A model generated the notes under the pieces. The model made no database searches. It saw nothing but the letters and a program-made list of their open reading frames with translations, and was not told the DNA's origin. A DNA stretch of 17,656 nucleotides from CAINEC01 sp046303115 (lineage in GTDB: Bacteria > Bacteroidota > Bacteroidia > AKYH767-A > OLB10). The position numbers were made by a program, and so were the translations under genes. The stretch is taken from NCBI GenBank assembly GCA_046303115.1, contig JBKCGZ010000009.1:1-17656 (forward strand). The letters are read 5' to 3'. Below, piece by piece: positions 7,443-14,974 of the stretch (position 1 is its first letter; each line of letters starts with the position of its first letter).

Positions 7443-8327
7443 ATGGAGAAACTAACCAACTGCCCGGTTTGTCTGGGTGAAAAATTTAAGGAGGTCTTAT
7501 CTTGCGCTGACTATACAACAACAAAAGAAGAGTTTGTTATTTGTCAGTGTTCTGATTGTTCTTTTCAATTTACTAATCCTCGACCGGATATAAACGAAAG
7601 TGGTAAATACTACCAATCGGAAGATTATATTTCGCATACGGATAGTAAAAAAGGGCTTCTAAATAAGCTTTATCAGATTGCTCGTGACTATATGATTGCT
7701 ACAAAATATAAGTCGACAGTTAAAAAATACAATGCTAAATCTTTAGTTGATTATGGTTGTGGAACAGGTGATTTTTTAAAGTATTGTATTGATAAAGGAC
7801 ATAATGCAATTGGATTAGAAATAGATGATAGTGCAAGAAAGATTGCATTAAATAAAGGATGTAAAGAGGTCTACGAACCCTCGCATTTAAGTAATATATC
7901 ATCAGATTCAGCTGATATAATTACCCTCTGGCATGTATTAGAGCATATACATGACCTACACCCAACAGTAAAGCATTTTAATCGGATATTAAACGAGAGC
8001 GGAACACTAGTTATAGCAGTTCCTAATCACGAATCACATGACGCAAAACACTATGGTAAATATTGGGCGGCTTATGATGTTCCACGTCATTTATACCACT
8101 TTAATATTGCATCAATGATTCGACTTATGAACGATGAAGGGTTTAAATTAATTGAGACAAAGACTATGAGACTTGATCCTTTTTATATTGCTTTGTTGAG
8201 TAATAAGTATCAGTCTGGAGGAATGAATCCAACAAAAGCAATTTATATTGGCTTAGTATCAAACCTCAAAACACTCTTCAATATCAAAAATAGCTCATCC
8301 ATCATTTACGTATTCAAAAAACAATAA
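7443..8327 (+). CDS. Class I SAM-dependent methyltransferase with N-terminal cysteine motif
   Basis: A 294-residue methyltransferase of the broad Methyltransf_23-like group; the substrate is unknown. The N-terminus has two cysteine pairs, NCPVC (C7, C10) and CQCSDC (C36, C39), likely to bind zinc, followed by the FTNPRP motif. The SAM-binding motif LVDYGCGTGDFL is at 101-112, the acidic strand GLEIDD follows, and ITLWHVLEHIHD is the post-motif typical of this group. DVPRHLYHFN (about 211-220) is a conserved signature of these cysteine-headed methyltransferases. It lies 79 bases after mnmG, behind two parS-like sites, with no clear promoter of its own, so it may be read from the mnmG transcript. 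The next gene starts two bases after its stop. Confidence 0.85.
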   Translation: MEKLTNCPVCLGEKFKEVLSCADYTTTKEEFVICQCSDCSFQFTNPRPDINESGKYYQSEDYISHTDSKKGLLNKLYQIARDYMIATKYKSTVKKYNAKSLVDYGCGTGDFLKYCIDKGHNAIGLEIDDSARKIALNKGCKEVYEPSHLSNISSDSADIITLWHVLEHIHDLHPTVKHFNRILNESGTLVIAVPNHESHDAKHYGKYWAAYDVPRHLYHFNIASMIRLMNDEGFKLIETKTMRLDPFYIALLSNKYQSGGMNPTKAIYIGLVSNLKTLFNIKNSSSIIYVFKKQ

Positions 8328-8329
8328 GC

Positions 8330-9382
8330 ATGAAAAAACTTTTTACTCTTTTATTTTTAAGCATTAGTCTATTAACCAATGCACAAATTACTATTACAAC
8401 TGCTGACTTACCTACGGCGGGTTCTAGTTATATCTTAGCTACAGATACTCTTTATTCAGATTTAATAAGCCCCGGTGGACCAAATCAGGTTTGGAATTAT
8501 TCTCAACTCGTTAACCATGGTCAAGACACCTTGGCTTTTCAAGCCGCAGCCGGAACCACTTATGCTTCTAGCTTCCCTGGTGCTAATCTCGCAGTAAATA
8601 GCCCTGCAGATAGCGTCTGGGCCTATTTTATAAGCAATACAAATGGTTTGTATTTGAAAGGTGTTTATACATATAGCGCAGCGGGATTTGGCGGTGTTTC
8701 CAATACTGCTTTAGTTTATAATCCTTCTCAGATATATGCTCCAACACCATTTACATATGGGAACACGCGCAATGAGGTTTCACGTTTTCAATTAGACATT
8801 ACTTCAACAACACCGGCTATTCGTGTTATTCATAGAACCGAATCAACACTTACTGGCGATGGTTATGGAAGTATTACAACACCCTATGCAACATATTCAA
8901 ATACCATTCGAATTAAATCAGTGGACCTTTCATATGATTCAATCTATGTAGATTTATTTGGGTTTGGTTTTTATACGTTTGCTCAGGCTTCTCAATCACA
9001 GGTGTCAAGTTATAAGTGGTATAAGAACGGAAATCCATCGCTTGTATTAAGCCTAAATGCAGATAGTCTTGGAATTAATGTTTCTGGGGCAGACTTCTTA
9101 TTTATTCCGGGCGCAACAGGAATAAATAATTTATCGAGTCAAGAAAAGTTAAAGGCTTATCCTAATCCTGCAAACGACTTATTAGTAATTGAAATTCCTT
9201 CTGAATTAAAATCGCAAGCAACGATTCAGATTTATAACAATGCAGGACAATTAGTAAATAATGTATCTGTATCAGATATTGATCAATATATGTTGGATGT
9301 GAAACAATATCCAGCAGGATTGTATTCGTATATTCTGACAGGCGCTAAAACATATAACTCTCGATTTGTTGTTCAACATTAA
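8330..9382 (+). CDS. Secreted protein with T9SS type A C-terminal sorting domain
   Basis: A 350-residue exported protein. A signal peptide, MKKLFTLLFLSISLLTNAQ, is followed by a long region rich in Ser, Thr, Asn, Tyr and Gly with no motif I recognise (about 20-265). The last 80 or so residues form a type IX secretion sorting domain: KAYPNPANDLLVIEI (about 273-287), QIYNNAGQLV and YPAGLYSYIL near the end. Such domains direct the protein through the T9SS to the cell surface or medium in Bacteroidota. It starts two bases after the methyltransferase gene, so the two are probably co-transcribed. The actual function of the passenger region is unknown. Confidence 0.85.
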   Translation: MKKLFTLLFLSISLLTNAQITITTADLPTAGSSYILATDTLYSDLISPGGPNQVWNYSQLVNHGQDTLAFQAAAGTTYASSFPGANLAVNSPADSVWAYFISNTNGLYLKGVYTYSAAGFGGVSNTALVYNPSQIYAPTPFTYGNTRNEVSRFQLDITSTTPAIRVIHRTESTLTGDGYGSITTPYATYSNTIRIKSVDLSYDSIYVDLFGFGFYTFAQASQSQVSSYKWYKNGNPSLVLSLNADSLGINVSGADFLFIPGATGINNLSSQEKLKAYPNPANDLLVIEIPSELKSQATIQIYNNAGQLVNNVSVSDIDQYMLDVKQYPAGLYSYILTGAKTYNSRFVVQH

Positions 9383-9616
9383 TCATTGAACAGCGACTAA
9401 ATCCAACTTTATTTCATTGGATGGAATAGTTGCATCTGGAAAAGGAATCCGTTGTGGAACATTCTTAGTGGTATCACAATACAAATAGAATAAAAATTCT
9501 TCATCAGTATAACGCTTACGGATAGCCGTATTTTTTGGAATTCTGTTCAAATAACTATTCGATTCAAAAAAGCTATAAACACCTCGTTGTGAGACATTTG
9601 CAACAGGGCGTGGCAT
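9383..9616 (-). CDS. Doubtful small ORF, unknown function
   Basis: An open frame of 77 codons on the minus strand whose stop codon directly abuts the stop of the T9SS gene. The sequence has a mixed, protein-like composition (for example KRYTDEEFLFYLYCD), no signal peptide and no motif I recognise. No TAnnTTTG element is seen upstream; instead a perfect inverted repeat lies 11 bases before the ATG. It fills an otherwise empty 345-base gap before rsmI. It may be a real small gene, the remnant of one, or chance. Confidence 0.35.
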   Translation of the reverse strand: MPRPVANVSQRGVYSFFESNSYLNRIPKNTAIRKRYTDEEFLFYLYCDTTKNVPQRIPFPDATIPSNEIKLDLVAVQ

Positions 9617-9627
9617 TAAATGATAAA

Positions 9628-9651
9628 GACCTTGAATGTATATTCAAGGTC
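9628..9651. repeat. Perfect 10-bp inverted repeat with 4-base loop
   Basis: GACCTTGAAT (9628-9637) and ATTCAAGGTC (9642-9651) pair perfectly around GTAT. Read on the minus strand the stem is followed by TTTATCATTT, so a weak terminator is possible. Equally, as a 24-bp dyad 11 bases before the ATG of the 77-aa ORF, it could be an operator. The intergenic gap to rsmI holds nothing else clear. Confidence 0.5.
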
Positions 9652-9727
9652 GAAGGTTGAAAATACAATTAAAATAGAATAAAGCACATTCAACAAATTT
9701 GTAGTATTGCAAATAAGAAAAACAACT

Positions 9728-10393
9728 ATGCTTACGCTTGTACCCACGCCCATCGGAAATTTACAAGACATCACGTTGCGAGCGCTCGAGGTTCTTAAAA
9801 ATGCCGATTTGATTTTAGCAGAGGATACACGCACAGCTCGTTTTTTATTACAACATTTTCAAATAGAAAAACGAATTTTATCTCACCATCAGCATAACGA
9901 ACACAATGCTTTGAAGGAAGTGATTCGTTTGTTAAAAGAAGGAAATAAGATTGCACTCGTTTCTGATGCAGGAACCCCCGCTATTAGTGATCCTGGTTTT
10001 TTAATTGTTCGTGAATGCATCAAAGAAGATATTGAAGTTTATTGTTTGCCTGGCCCAACCGCATTTGTTCCCGCTTTAGTTATGAGCGGGCTACCATGTG
10101 ATAAATTTGTGTTCGAAGGATTTTTACCGCAGAAGAAAGGTCGTCAATCGCGCTTTTTGTTTTTGAAAGAAGAAGAACGAACAATCATATTTTATGAATC
10201 TCCTTTTCGATTAGTAAAATTACTAGAAGAGATAATGGAGCACTTTGGATCTGAGCGACGATGTTCTGTGTCGCGCGAGCTAACTAAAATGTTTGAAGAA
10301 ACTCGTCGTGGAACAGCAGAAGAATTATTCCAACATTTTTCGGCACATCCACCTAAAGGCGAGATTGTCGTTTGTGTAGCAGGAAAAGAATAA
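9728..10393 (+). CDS. rsmI: 16S rRNA (cytidine(1402)-2'-O)-methyltransferase RsmI
   Basis: A tetrapyrrole-methylase-fold enzyme that 2'-O-methylates C1402 of 16S rRNA, using S-adenosylmethionine. The N-terminus LVPTPIGNLQDITLRAL, the LAEDTRTARFLLQHF segment, LVSDAGTPAISDPG and LPGPTAFVPAL are diagnostic of RsmI. The length of 221 residues is shorter than the E. coli protein (about 286) because the C-terminal extension is absent; the frame ends cleanly after VCVAGKE, which I take as the normal short form and not a truncation. I chose ATG 9728 over the upstream TTG 9707 because homology begins at MLTLVPTP. The -7 candidates TAGTATTG (9702-9709) and CAAATTTG (9694-9701) each miss one base. Confidence 0.93.
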   Translation: MLTLVPTPIGNLQDITLRALEVLKNADLILAEDTRTARFLLQHFQIEKRILSHHQHNEHNALKEVIRLLKEGNKIALVSDAGTPAISDPGFLIVRECIKEDIEVYCLPGPTAFVPALVMSGLPCDKFVFEGFLPQKKGRQSRFLFLKEEERTIIFYESPFRLVKLLEEIMEHFGSERRCSVSRELTKMFEETRRGTAEELFQHFSAHPPKGEIVVCVAGKE

Positions 10394-10420
10394 TCCTCCA
10401 TAAATTTATTCCACGCTAAA

Positions 10421-10442
10421 AATTGTTGTATATACAACAATT
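10421..10442. promoter_or_regulatory. Perfect 22-bp palindromic operator at the pirin promoter
   Basis: The half-sites AATTGTTGTAT (10421-10431) and ATACAACAATT (10432-10442) form an uninterrupted palindrome with no spacer. It covers the TTG promoter element (10426-10428) and ends eight bases before the -7 element. The position suits a repressor. The length and AT-rich symmetric form resemble operators of MarR/OhrR-type redox regulators, but no such regulator is in the window. Confidence 0.7.
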
Positions 10443-10457
10443 AAAGTTTTATCTTTG
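10426..10457 (+). promoter_or_regulatory. Promoter of the pirin-nitroreductase operon
   Basis: TTG (10426-10428), 21 bases, then TATCTTTG (10450-10457), a perfect Bacteroidota -7 element. The ATG at 10471 follows after 13 bases. The palindrome at 10421-10442 overlaps the upstream element. Confidence 0.65.
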
Positions 10458-10470
10458 CGTCATCAGAAAT

Positions 10471-11313
10471 ATGAAAACAGTAAAAAAGATAATTGCTTCT
10501 GAAAAGAAGAACCTTGGCCCCAAACAATTTGTGATGAGTCCGCTGCCCAATCAGTGGGTTGGACAAATCAGTCCGTTTATCATGCTCGATCATTTTGGTC
10601 CGAAATATATCCCTGCTGGCGAACCCTTTTTTGTCCCACCTCACCCACACCGAGGTTTTGCGCCTGTGACCATTTTATTTGAAGGAGAAGTGGAGCATAA
10701 AGACAGCGTAGGAAATATCGGACGCATAAAAGGTGGTGATGTTCAGTGGATGACAGCAGGAAGTGGTGTTGTGCATTCAGAAGGGGCTCCAGCTAGTTTT
10801 TCAGAAACGGGAGGTAATTTACATTTAATACAATTGTGGATTAATCTTCCGGCTTCCCATAAAATGACTGCCCCATCTTATCAGGAAATTAAATCATCGT
10901 CAATACCAGTTTTACAAGAGGGCAACGCACAAGTACGTGTGATAGCAGGAGCGTATAAAAATTTAGAAGGCCTAGCTAAAACATTTTCACCTGTTTCATT
11001 GTTGCATGTGATAGTTCCCGAAGGAGAAGAGATTAAAATTGAAGTAGCGAAAGGATTTAATGCTTCTTATTATTTAACCAAAGGCAAAACAATGGTTGAT
11101 CAATACGAAATTCCTGAACAACATTTAGTTTGGTTGAGTGAACAAGGTGATAGTATAACGATTAAGGCTATCCGCGATGCAGAACTTTTGTTTATGGCAG
11201 GAGAGCCAATCAACGAACCTCTTGTTTCTTACGGACCATTTGTAATGAATAGTAAGCCAGAAATTATACAAGCCATACATGACTACGAAAACGGCTTAAT
11301 GGGTGCTTTATAA
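10471..11313 (+). CDS. Pirin family protein
   Basis: A 280-residue bicupin of the pirin family. The N-terminal cupin has the full metal-binding set in PHPHRGF (H58, H60) and VVHSEG (H102, E104), matching the iron ligands of human pirin; the segment GGDVQWMTAGSGV between them is characteristic. The second cupin spans about 150-280. Bacterial pirins include quercetin dioxygenases and redox-responsive proteins, and the substrate cannot be told here. I chose ATG 10471 over the frame's earlier opening at 10423 because the promoter and palindrome lie in that stretch and homology begins at MKTVKKI. The nitroreductase gene follows after three bases, implying one operon. Confidence 0.9.
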   Translation: MKTVKKIIASEKKNLGPKQFVMSPLPNQWVGQISPFIMLDHFGPKYIPAGEPFFVPPHPHRGFAPVTILFEGEVEHKDSVGNIGRIKGGDVQWMTAGSGVVHSEGAPASFSETGGNLHLIQLWINLPASHKMTAPSYQEIKSSSIPVLQEGNAQVRVIAGAYKNLEGLAKTFSPVSLLHVIVPEGEEIKIEVAKGFNASYYLTKGKTMVDQYEIPEQHLVWLSEQGDSITIKAIRDAELLFMAGEPINEPLVSYGPFVMNSKPEIIQAIHDYENGLMGAL

Positions 11314-11316
11314 AAA

Positions 11317-11889
11317 ATGAAAATGAACAAGATTGCAACAACACAATATCCCGTAAATTCTCTTATAAAAGAAAGATGGAGCGCTCGCGCCTTTTCAGAT
11401 AAAAATATTTCAGACGAATTATTAAATCAATTTGTTGAAGCGGCATCTTGGGCAGCCAGCAGCATGAATGAGCAACCATGGATTTATTGCGCTGCTCACC
11501 GTGGAACAGAAGAATTTAATCAAATGTTGGAATTATTAATGCCAGGCAATAAATCTTGGGCAAAAGATGCAGCTGTTTTAATAATTTCATTAGCAAAGAA
11601 GAGTTTTTCTAACGGTAACCCTAACCGTCATTATATGCATGATGTAGGAGCGGCTAATCAAAATCTAATGTTAGAAGCCACCGCAAATGGTGTCCTTGGA
11701 CATTTAATGGGAGGCTTTGATGTAGTAAAGACAAAAGAAGTTTTTAATCTTGAAGAAGAATTAGACCCAGTGGTTATTATTGCTTTGGGCTATCCAGGAA
11801 ATGCAGAACAACTTCCAGCGCCATTTAACGAGCGTGAAGTAGCTCCTCGCACGCGAAAAGAGTTAAGTGCAATTTTAATCAAGAAATAA
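11317..11889 (+). CDS. Nitroreductase family protein (FMN-dependent oxidoreductase)
   Basis: A 190-residue flavin enzyme. KERWSARAFSDKNIS near the N-terminus is the typical FMN-phosphate-binding RxSxRxF region, followed by AASWAASSMNEQPW. The central DVGAANQNLMLEATANG helix and VIIALGYPGNAEQLP near the C-terminus are also typical. Such enzymes reduce nitro compounds, quinones or other electrophiles with NAD(P)H. It starts three bases after the pirin gene, so both are likely induced together, fitting a redox or electrophile stress role. ATG 11323 (MNKIATT) is an alternative start. It is convergent with the LysR gene, with only two bases between the stops. Confidence 0.9.
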   Translation: MKMNKIATTQYPVNSLIKERWSARAFSDKNISDELLNQFVEAASWAASSMNEQPWIYCAAHRGTEEFNQMLELLMPGNKSWAKDAAVLIISLAKKSFSNGNPNRHYMHDVGAANQNLMLEATANGVLGHLMGGFDVVKTKEVFNLEEELDPVVIIALGYPGNAEQLPAPFNEREVAPRTRKELSAILIKK

Positions 11890-11891
11890 AA

Positions 11892-12815
11892 CTAATACTC
11901 CTCGTACCAATCAAAAGTTTCTTTGATAATTTTTGATTTTTCAGATTTGACATAGTTAAGATAAGCTTCGCAAACAGGCGAATGTTTTTTACCCTTTAAC
12001 CATATCAAGCTCCAGCTTGTTTTAATGGGTAATCCTTTTACTGGAATAATATGAAGTGCATGGTTGTTTAATTCATTTCGAATTCCAATTAATGGCATTA
12101 TGGAATAACCAAGTCCAGCTAATAACGATTGTTTCACAGCCTCGTTGGAAGTCAACTCCATTTTTTTAGTAATCGCGAGTTTGTTTCTTTCAATAAAGAG
12201 CTCCATTGTTTGTCTTGTGCCCGACCCCTCTTCTCTAAAAATTAATGGAAGGTCTTTAAACACCTCTTTTGCCTTCACCTCCTTTTTATTGGAGGCCTTT
12301 TTATTTCCCACCAAGAATAATTTGTTTTGAAGCAGATCTAGTTTTTCAACATTTAATTTGCTTGGTAAAATAGAAACAAGCGCAAAGTCAACTTCGTTTT
12401 TTTCTAAACTTTCAATCACCTTGTTTTTATTGGTAACATCCATTAGCAAATCCACTCCGTTATTCTTTTTAATAAAATCTGTCAGGAAATACGGCATCAC
12501 ATATTTTCCAGTTGATACAACGGAAATTTTTAAACGACCAGTTAATTGACCTTTATAAGCGAGAGTTTTATTATTTATAGCATGAACCTGGTTTAGAATA
12601 TTTTCAGCAGCAGCAGCAATTTCTTTTCCAAAATCAGTAACGTATAACTTTCTTCCAACGACTTCTGTAAGCGGAATATCAAATTGATCTTGAAAATTTT
12701 TTAGTTGAATTGAAACAGCGGGTTGCGTTAAAAACAACTCTTCTGATGCTTTAGTTACACTCTGTGTATGCACCACTTTTAAAAATATCTGTAGTTGATT
12801 TAAAGTATAATTCAT
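11892..12815 (-). CDS. LysR-type transcriptional regulator (CbbR/CysB-like)
   Basis: A 307-residue LysR regulator. The N-terminal winged helix begins MNYTLNQLQIFLKVVHTQSV, with the recognition region FLTQPAVSIQLKNFQ at about 33-47. The effector-binding domain (about 90-300) contains EGSGTR, common in CbbR/CysB-like members that sense metabolites. The long open frame reaches to 12914, but the extra N-terminal residues are hydrophobic and unlike the family; the start at 12815 gives the normal family N-terminus. It is divergent from the isocitrate dehydrogenase gene with 92 bases between the starts, the standard arrangement for a LysR regulator and its target. CbbR-like regulators often control CO2 uptake or fixation, consistent with the SbtA gene downstream of icd; this link is inference. 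Confidence 0.92.
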   Translation of the reverse strand: MNYTLNQLQIFLKVVHTQSVTKASEELFLTQPAVSIQLKNFQDQFDIPLTEVVGRKLYVTDFGKEIAAAAENILNQVHAINNKTLAYKGQLTGRLKISVVSTGKYVMPYFLTDFIKKNNGVDLLMDVTNKNKVIESLEKNEVDFALVSILPSKLNVEKLDLLQNKLFLVGNKKASNKKEVKAKEVFKDLPLIFREEGSGTRQTMELFIERNKLAITKKMELTSNEAVKQSLLAGLGYSIMPLIGIRNELNNHALHIIPVKGLPIKTSWSLIWLKGKKHSPVCEAYLNYVKSEKSKIIKETFDWYEEY

Positions 12816-12820
12816 AAAAA

Positions 12821-12839
12821 TTATTAATGGAAAGCATAA
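12821..12839. promoter_or_regulatory. Candidate LysR box TTAT-N11-ATAA
   Basis: TTAT (12821-12824) and ATAA (12836-12839) form a dyad spaced by 11 bases, the form of the LysR-family T-N11-A box. It lies between the LysR start codon and its -7 element, so bound regulator would block its own transcript. AT-rich DNA makes such boxes common by chance. Confidence 0.35.
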
Positions 12840-12847
12840 CAAAGATA
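12840..12847 (-). promoter_or_regulatory. LysR gene -7 promoter element
   Basis: On the minus strand this reads TATCTTTG, a perfect TAnnTTTG, about 25 bases before the ATG at 12815. No clear TTG element lies at the expected distance, as is usual for activator-dependent or weakly autoregulated promoters. Confidence 0.45.
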
Positions 12848-12907
12848 AATAAAAATATATGAATTGAAATACTAAACTTTGCGCCATACAATAAAAAACA
12901 ACGCGAT

Positions 12908-14344
12908 ATGACAAAAATTACAGTAGCAAAGGGAGATGGCATTGGACCTGAAATAATGGACGCCACGCTAAAAATTATTTTAGCAGCAGGAGCTAAAATA
13001 GAAATTGAAGAAATTGAGGTTGGAGAAAAGGTGTACCTCGCAGGAAACACTTCTGGCATTGCACCGGAGGCCTGGGATATAATTCGTCGCAACAAGGTTT
13101 TCTTGAAAGCACCAATTACAACACCACAAGGCGGAGGATATAAAAGTTTAAATGTGACTACACGAAAATTTCTCGGGCTTTATTCGAATGTTAGACCGTG
13201 TATGAGTTTACATCCGTTTGTAAACACAAAACATCCTGTAATGGATATTGTGATTGTTCGCGAAAACGAAGAAGATCTATATGCAGGTATTGAACATCAA
13301 CAAACAGATGAGGTTGTTCAGTGCTTAAAATTAATTAGTCGACCTGGTTGCGAAAAAATAGTGCGTTATGCATTTGAATACGCAAAGCAACAAAACAGAA
13401 AAAAAGTAACTTGCTTTACAAAGGATAATATCATGAAGCAGACAGACGGTTTGTTTCATCAAGTGTTTGATGAAATTGCGAAAGAGTATCCGGAGATAGA
13501 AAACGAACATTGGATTATTGATATTGGTGCAGCAAAAATGGCGGATACACCAGAAGCTTTCGATGTAATAGTAATGCCTAATTTATATGGTGATGTATTG
13601 AGTGATGTAGCAGCACAGATTACAGGTTCGGTGGGATTAGCGGGCTCTGCAAATATTGGAGAAGAATGTTCAATGTTTGAGGCGATACATGGTTCGGCGC
13701 CACGAAGAGCAGGACAAAATGTAGCTAACCCTTCAGGATTATTGCAAGGAGCTATTATGATGCTTAATCATATTGGACAAACTGATGTTGCAGAAAAAGT
13801 TCAAAATGCATGGCTAAAAACATTGGAAGATGGAATTCACACTTATGATATTTTTAAAGAGGGTGTAAGTAAACAAAAAGTAGGAACAAAAGAATTTGCT
13901 AAAGCAATGATAGCAAATCTTGGAAACAGACCATCTGTATTAAAGCCTGTTTCTTACGCAAAGAACGCGGCCCTGTCATTACCAAAATACAAGAGAAAGG
14001 CTGCTGCTAAAAAAGAACTTGTAGGTGTAGATGTGTTTGTGCATTGGGCAGGAATGAATCCAGACGAACTAGCCAATCAAATTAAAAAAATGGAAAGCGA
14101 AAATATTAAGCTTACCATGATTACTAATCGCGGAATTAAGGTTTGGCCTGATGGATTTAAAGAAACATTTTGTACTGATCACTGGCGTTGCAGATTTAAA
14201 CCCAACGAAGGAATAAACATTCATAAATCCGACATCTTAGAAATTTTAAATAAAGCGATCAACGAAAATATTGATACTATAAAAACAGAGAATCTTTATT
14301 CGTTTGATGGTAAAGCAGCCTATTCACTAGGACAAGGACAATAA
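12908..14344 (+). CDS. icd: Isocitrate dehydrogenase, Thermus-type with C-terminal extension, probably NADP-dependent
   Basis: Converts isocitrate to 2-oxoglutarate and CO2 with reduction of NAD(P). The 478 residues include the isocitrate-binding GGGYKSLNVTTRK (S80, N82, R86), R96, R118, Y125 and TKDNIMKQTDGLF (K172), and the metal site MPNLYGDVLSD (D229, D233). These correspond by eye to the E. coli residues S113, N115, R119, R129, R153, Y160, K230, D307 and D311. The cofactor loop is HGSAPRRAGQN (261-271); the basic R266-R267 at the positions that are Lys-Tyr in NADP enzymes suggest NADP. Residues about 370-478 are an extra domain (VGVDVFVHW, DHWRCRF) known from the Thermus/Rickettsia type. 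It is the first gene of the set leading to SbtA. A degenerate -7 element, AAACTTTG (12874-12881), precedes it. Confidence 0.9.
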   Translation: MTKITVAKGDGIGPEIMDATLKIILAAGAKIEIEEIEVGEKVYLAGNTSGIAPEAWDIIRRNKVFLKAPITTPQGGGYKSLNVTTRKFLGLYSNVRPCMSLHPFVNTKHPVMDIVIVRENEEDLYAGIEHQQTDEVVQCLKLISRPGCEKIVRYAFEYAKQQNRKKVTCFTKDNIMKQTDGLFHQVFDEIAKEYPEIENEHWIIDIGAAKMADTPEAFDVIVMPNLYGDVLSDVAAQITGSVGLAGSANIGEECSMFEAIHGSAPRRAGQNVANPSGLLQGAIMMLNHIGQTDVAEKVQNAWLKTLEDGIHTYDIFKEGVSKQKVGTKEFAKAMIANLGNRPSVLKPVSYAKNAALSLPKYKRKAAAKKELVGVDVFVHWAGMNPDELANQIKKMESENIKLTMITNRGIKVWPDGFKETFCTDHWRCRFKPNEGINIHKSDILEILNKAINENIDTIKTENLYSFDGKAAYSLGQGQ

Positions 14345-14360
14345 CAAAAAAACAGAAATA

Positions 14361-14627
14361 ATGGATACGCTATATAACTCAAATAAGAAAGGCTTTTTAA
14401 AAACAAATTCCGACGAAACAATAGAAAAGATAGAAAATGTTTCAGTTAAAGAAGACACAATGACTACAGTGAAGTCAACAATATTATTAATTGGAACAAT
14501 TCTTTTTTTAGTAACAGGACTTCAAACTACCGATGTAATACAAAGCCACCTGTTTACTTCGTTGGCAATAATATCTGCAACATTCACATTTTATAATTTC
14601 TCTAATCCAACACAACTAAAGAAATGA
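14361..14627 (+). CDS. Small membrane protein of unknown function
   Basis: An 88-residue protein with a charged N-terminal tail of about 35 residues and two predicted membrane segments (about 38-54 and 63-80), ending in a lysine pair. I recognise no family. An internal ATG at 14460 (M34, MTTVKSTI) could be the true start and would give a 55-residue protein with just the membrane part. It lies 16 bases after icd and overlaps the next gene by the four bases ATGA, so it is part of the same operon and translationally coupled. It could be a small accessory subunit of the permease encoded further on; this is only inferred from position. Confidence 0.65.
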   Translation: MDTLYNSNKKGFLKTNSDETIEKIENVSVKEDTMTTVKSTILLIGTILFLVTGLQTTDVIQSHLFTSLAIISATFTFYNFSNPTQLKK

Positions 14628-14905
14628 ATAATAAGGAAAAGGTTACACTAATAAACGATAGCTTCACGAATGAAGAAGCAAAAGACTTATTGATACACTT
14701 GTTTAAGTCGCCAATCAATTTTTACAATATTAAAAACTGGAGTTCGCAAGAAAAGTATAAAAAAGATGATGCGATTTCTCAAGAACGAATTCCTGCATTA
14801 AAAAAAGAAATCGAAAAAATTCAAGCAATAATTTTAAAATCCAAGAAAGAAAAAAAGAAAATTGTGGTTAGTTCTGAAATTAATATTTCATTAATTGATG
14901 AATAA
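14624..14905 (+). CDS. Small Bacteroidota protein of unknown function
   Basis: A 93-residue, charged, soluble protein. The pattern FTNEEAKDLLIHLFKSPINF, NIKNWSSQEKYKKDD, ERIPALKKEIEKIQ and VSSEINISLI recalls a family of small hypothetical proteins common in Bacteroidota; no biochemical role is known to me. The middle (about 55-80) is probably a lysine-rich helix or coiled coil. The start ATG overlaps the stop of the preceding gene (ATGA). In cyanobacteria the permease SbtA has a small PII-like partner, SbtB; I do not see PII features here, so identity with SbtB is not supported. Confidence 0.75.
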   Translation: MNNKEKVTLINDSFTNEEAKDLLIHLFKSPINFYNIKNWSSQEKYKKDDAISQERIPALKKEIEKIQAIILKSKKEKKKIVVSSEINISLIDE

Positions 14906-14974
14906 CAATCATTATGTAAAAGAATTTGATAACAACAGTAATAATCATGTTGTCGGAAATATCAACATCAAATA

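Noticed and set aside
8078..8093. A fifth parS-like sequence (TGTTCCACGTCATTTA)
   Set aside because: Only the left half matches; the right half is poor and the bases encode the conserved VPRHL motif of the methyltransferase, which explains them.
9616..9834. 72-aa minus-strand ORF over the rsmI start
   Set aside because: Overlaps the conserved N-terminus of RsmI and shows no independent coding evidence.
14624..14905. Identification of the 93-aa protein as SbtB
   Set aside because: The location before sbtA is suggestive, but the sequence lacks PII-like features and fits a different small Bacteroidota family.
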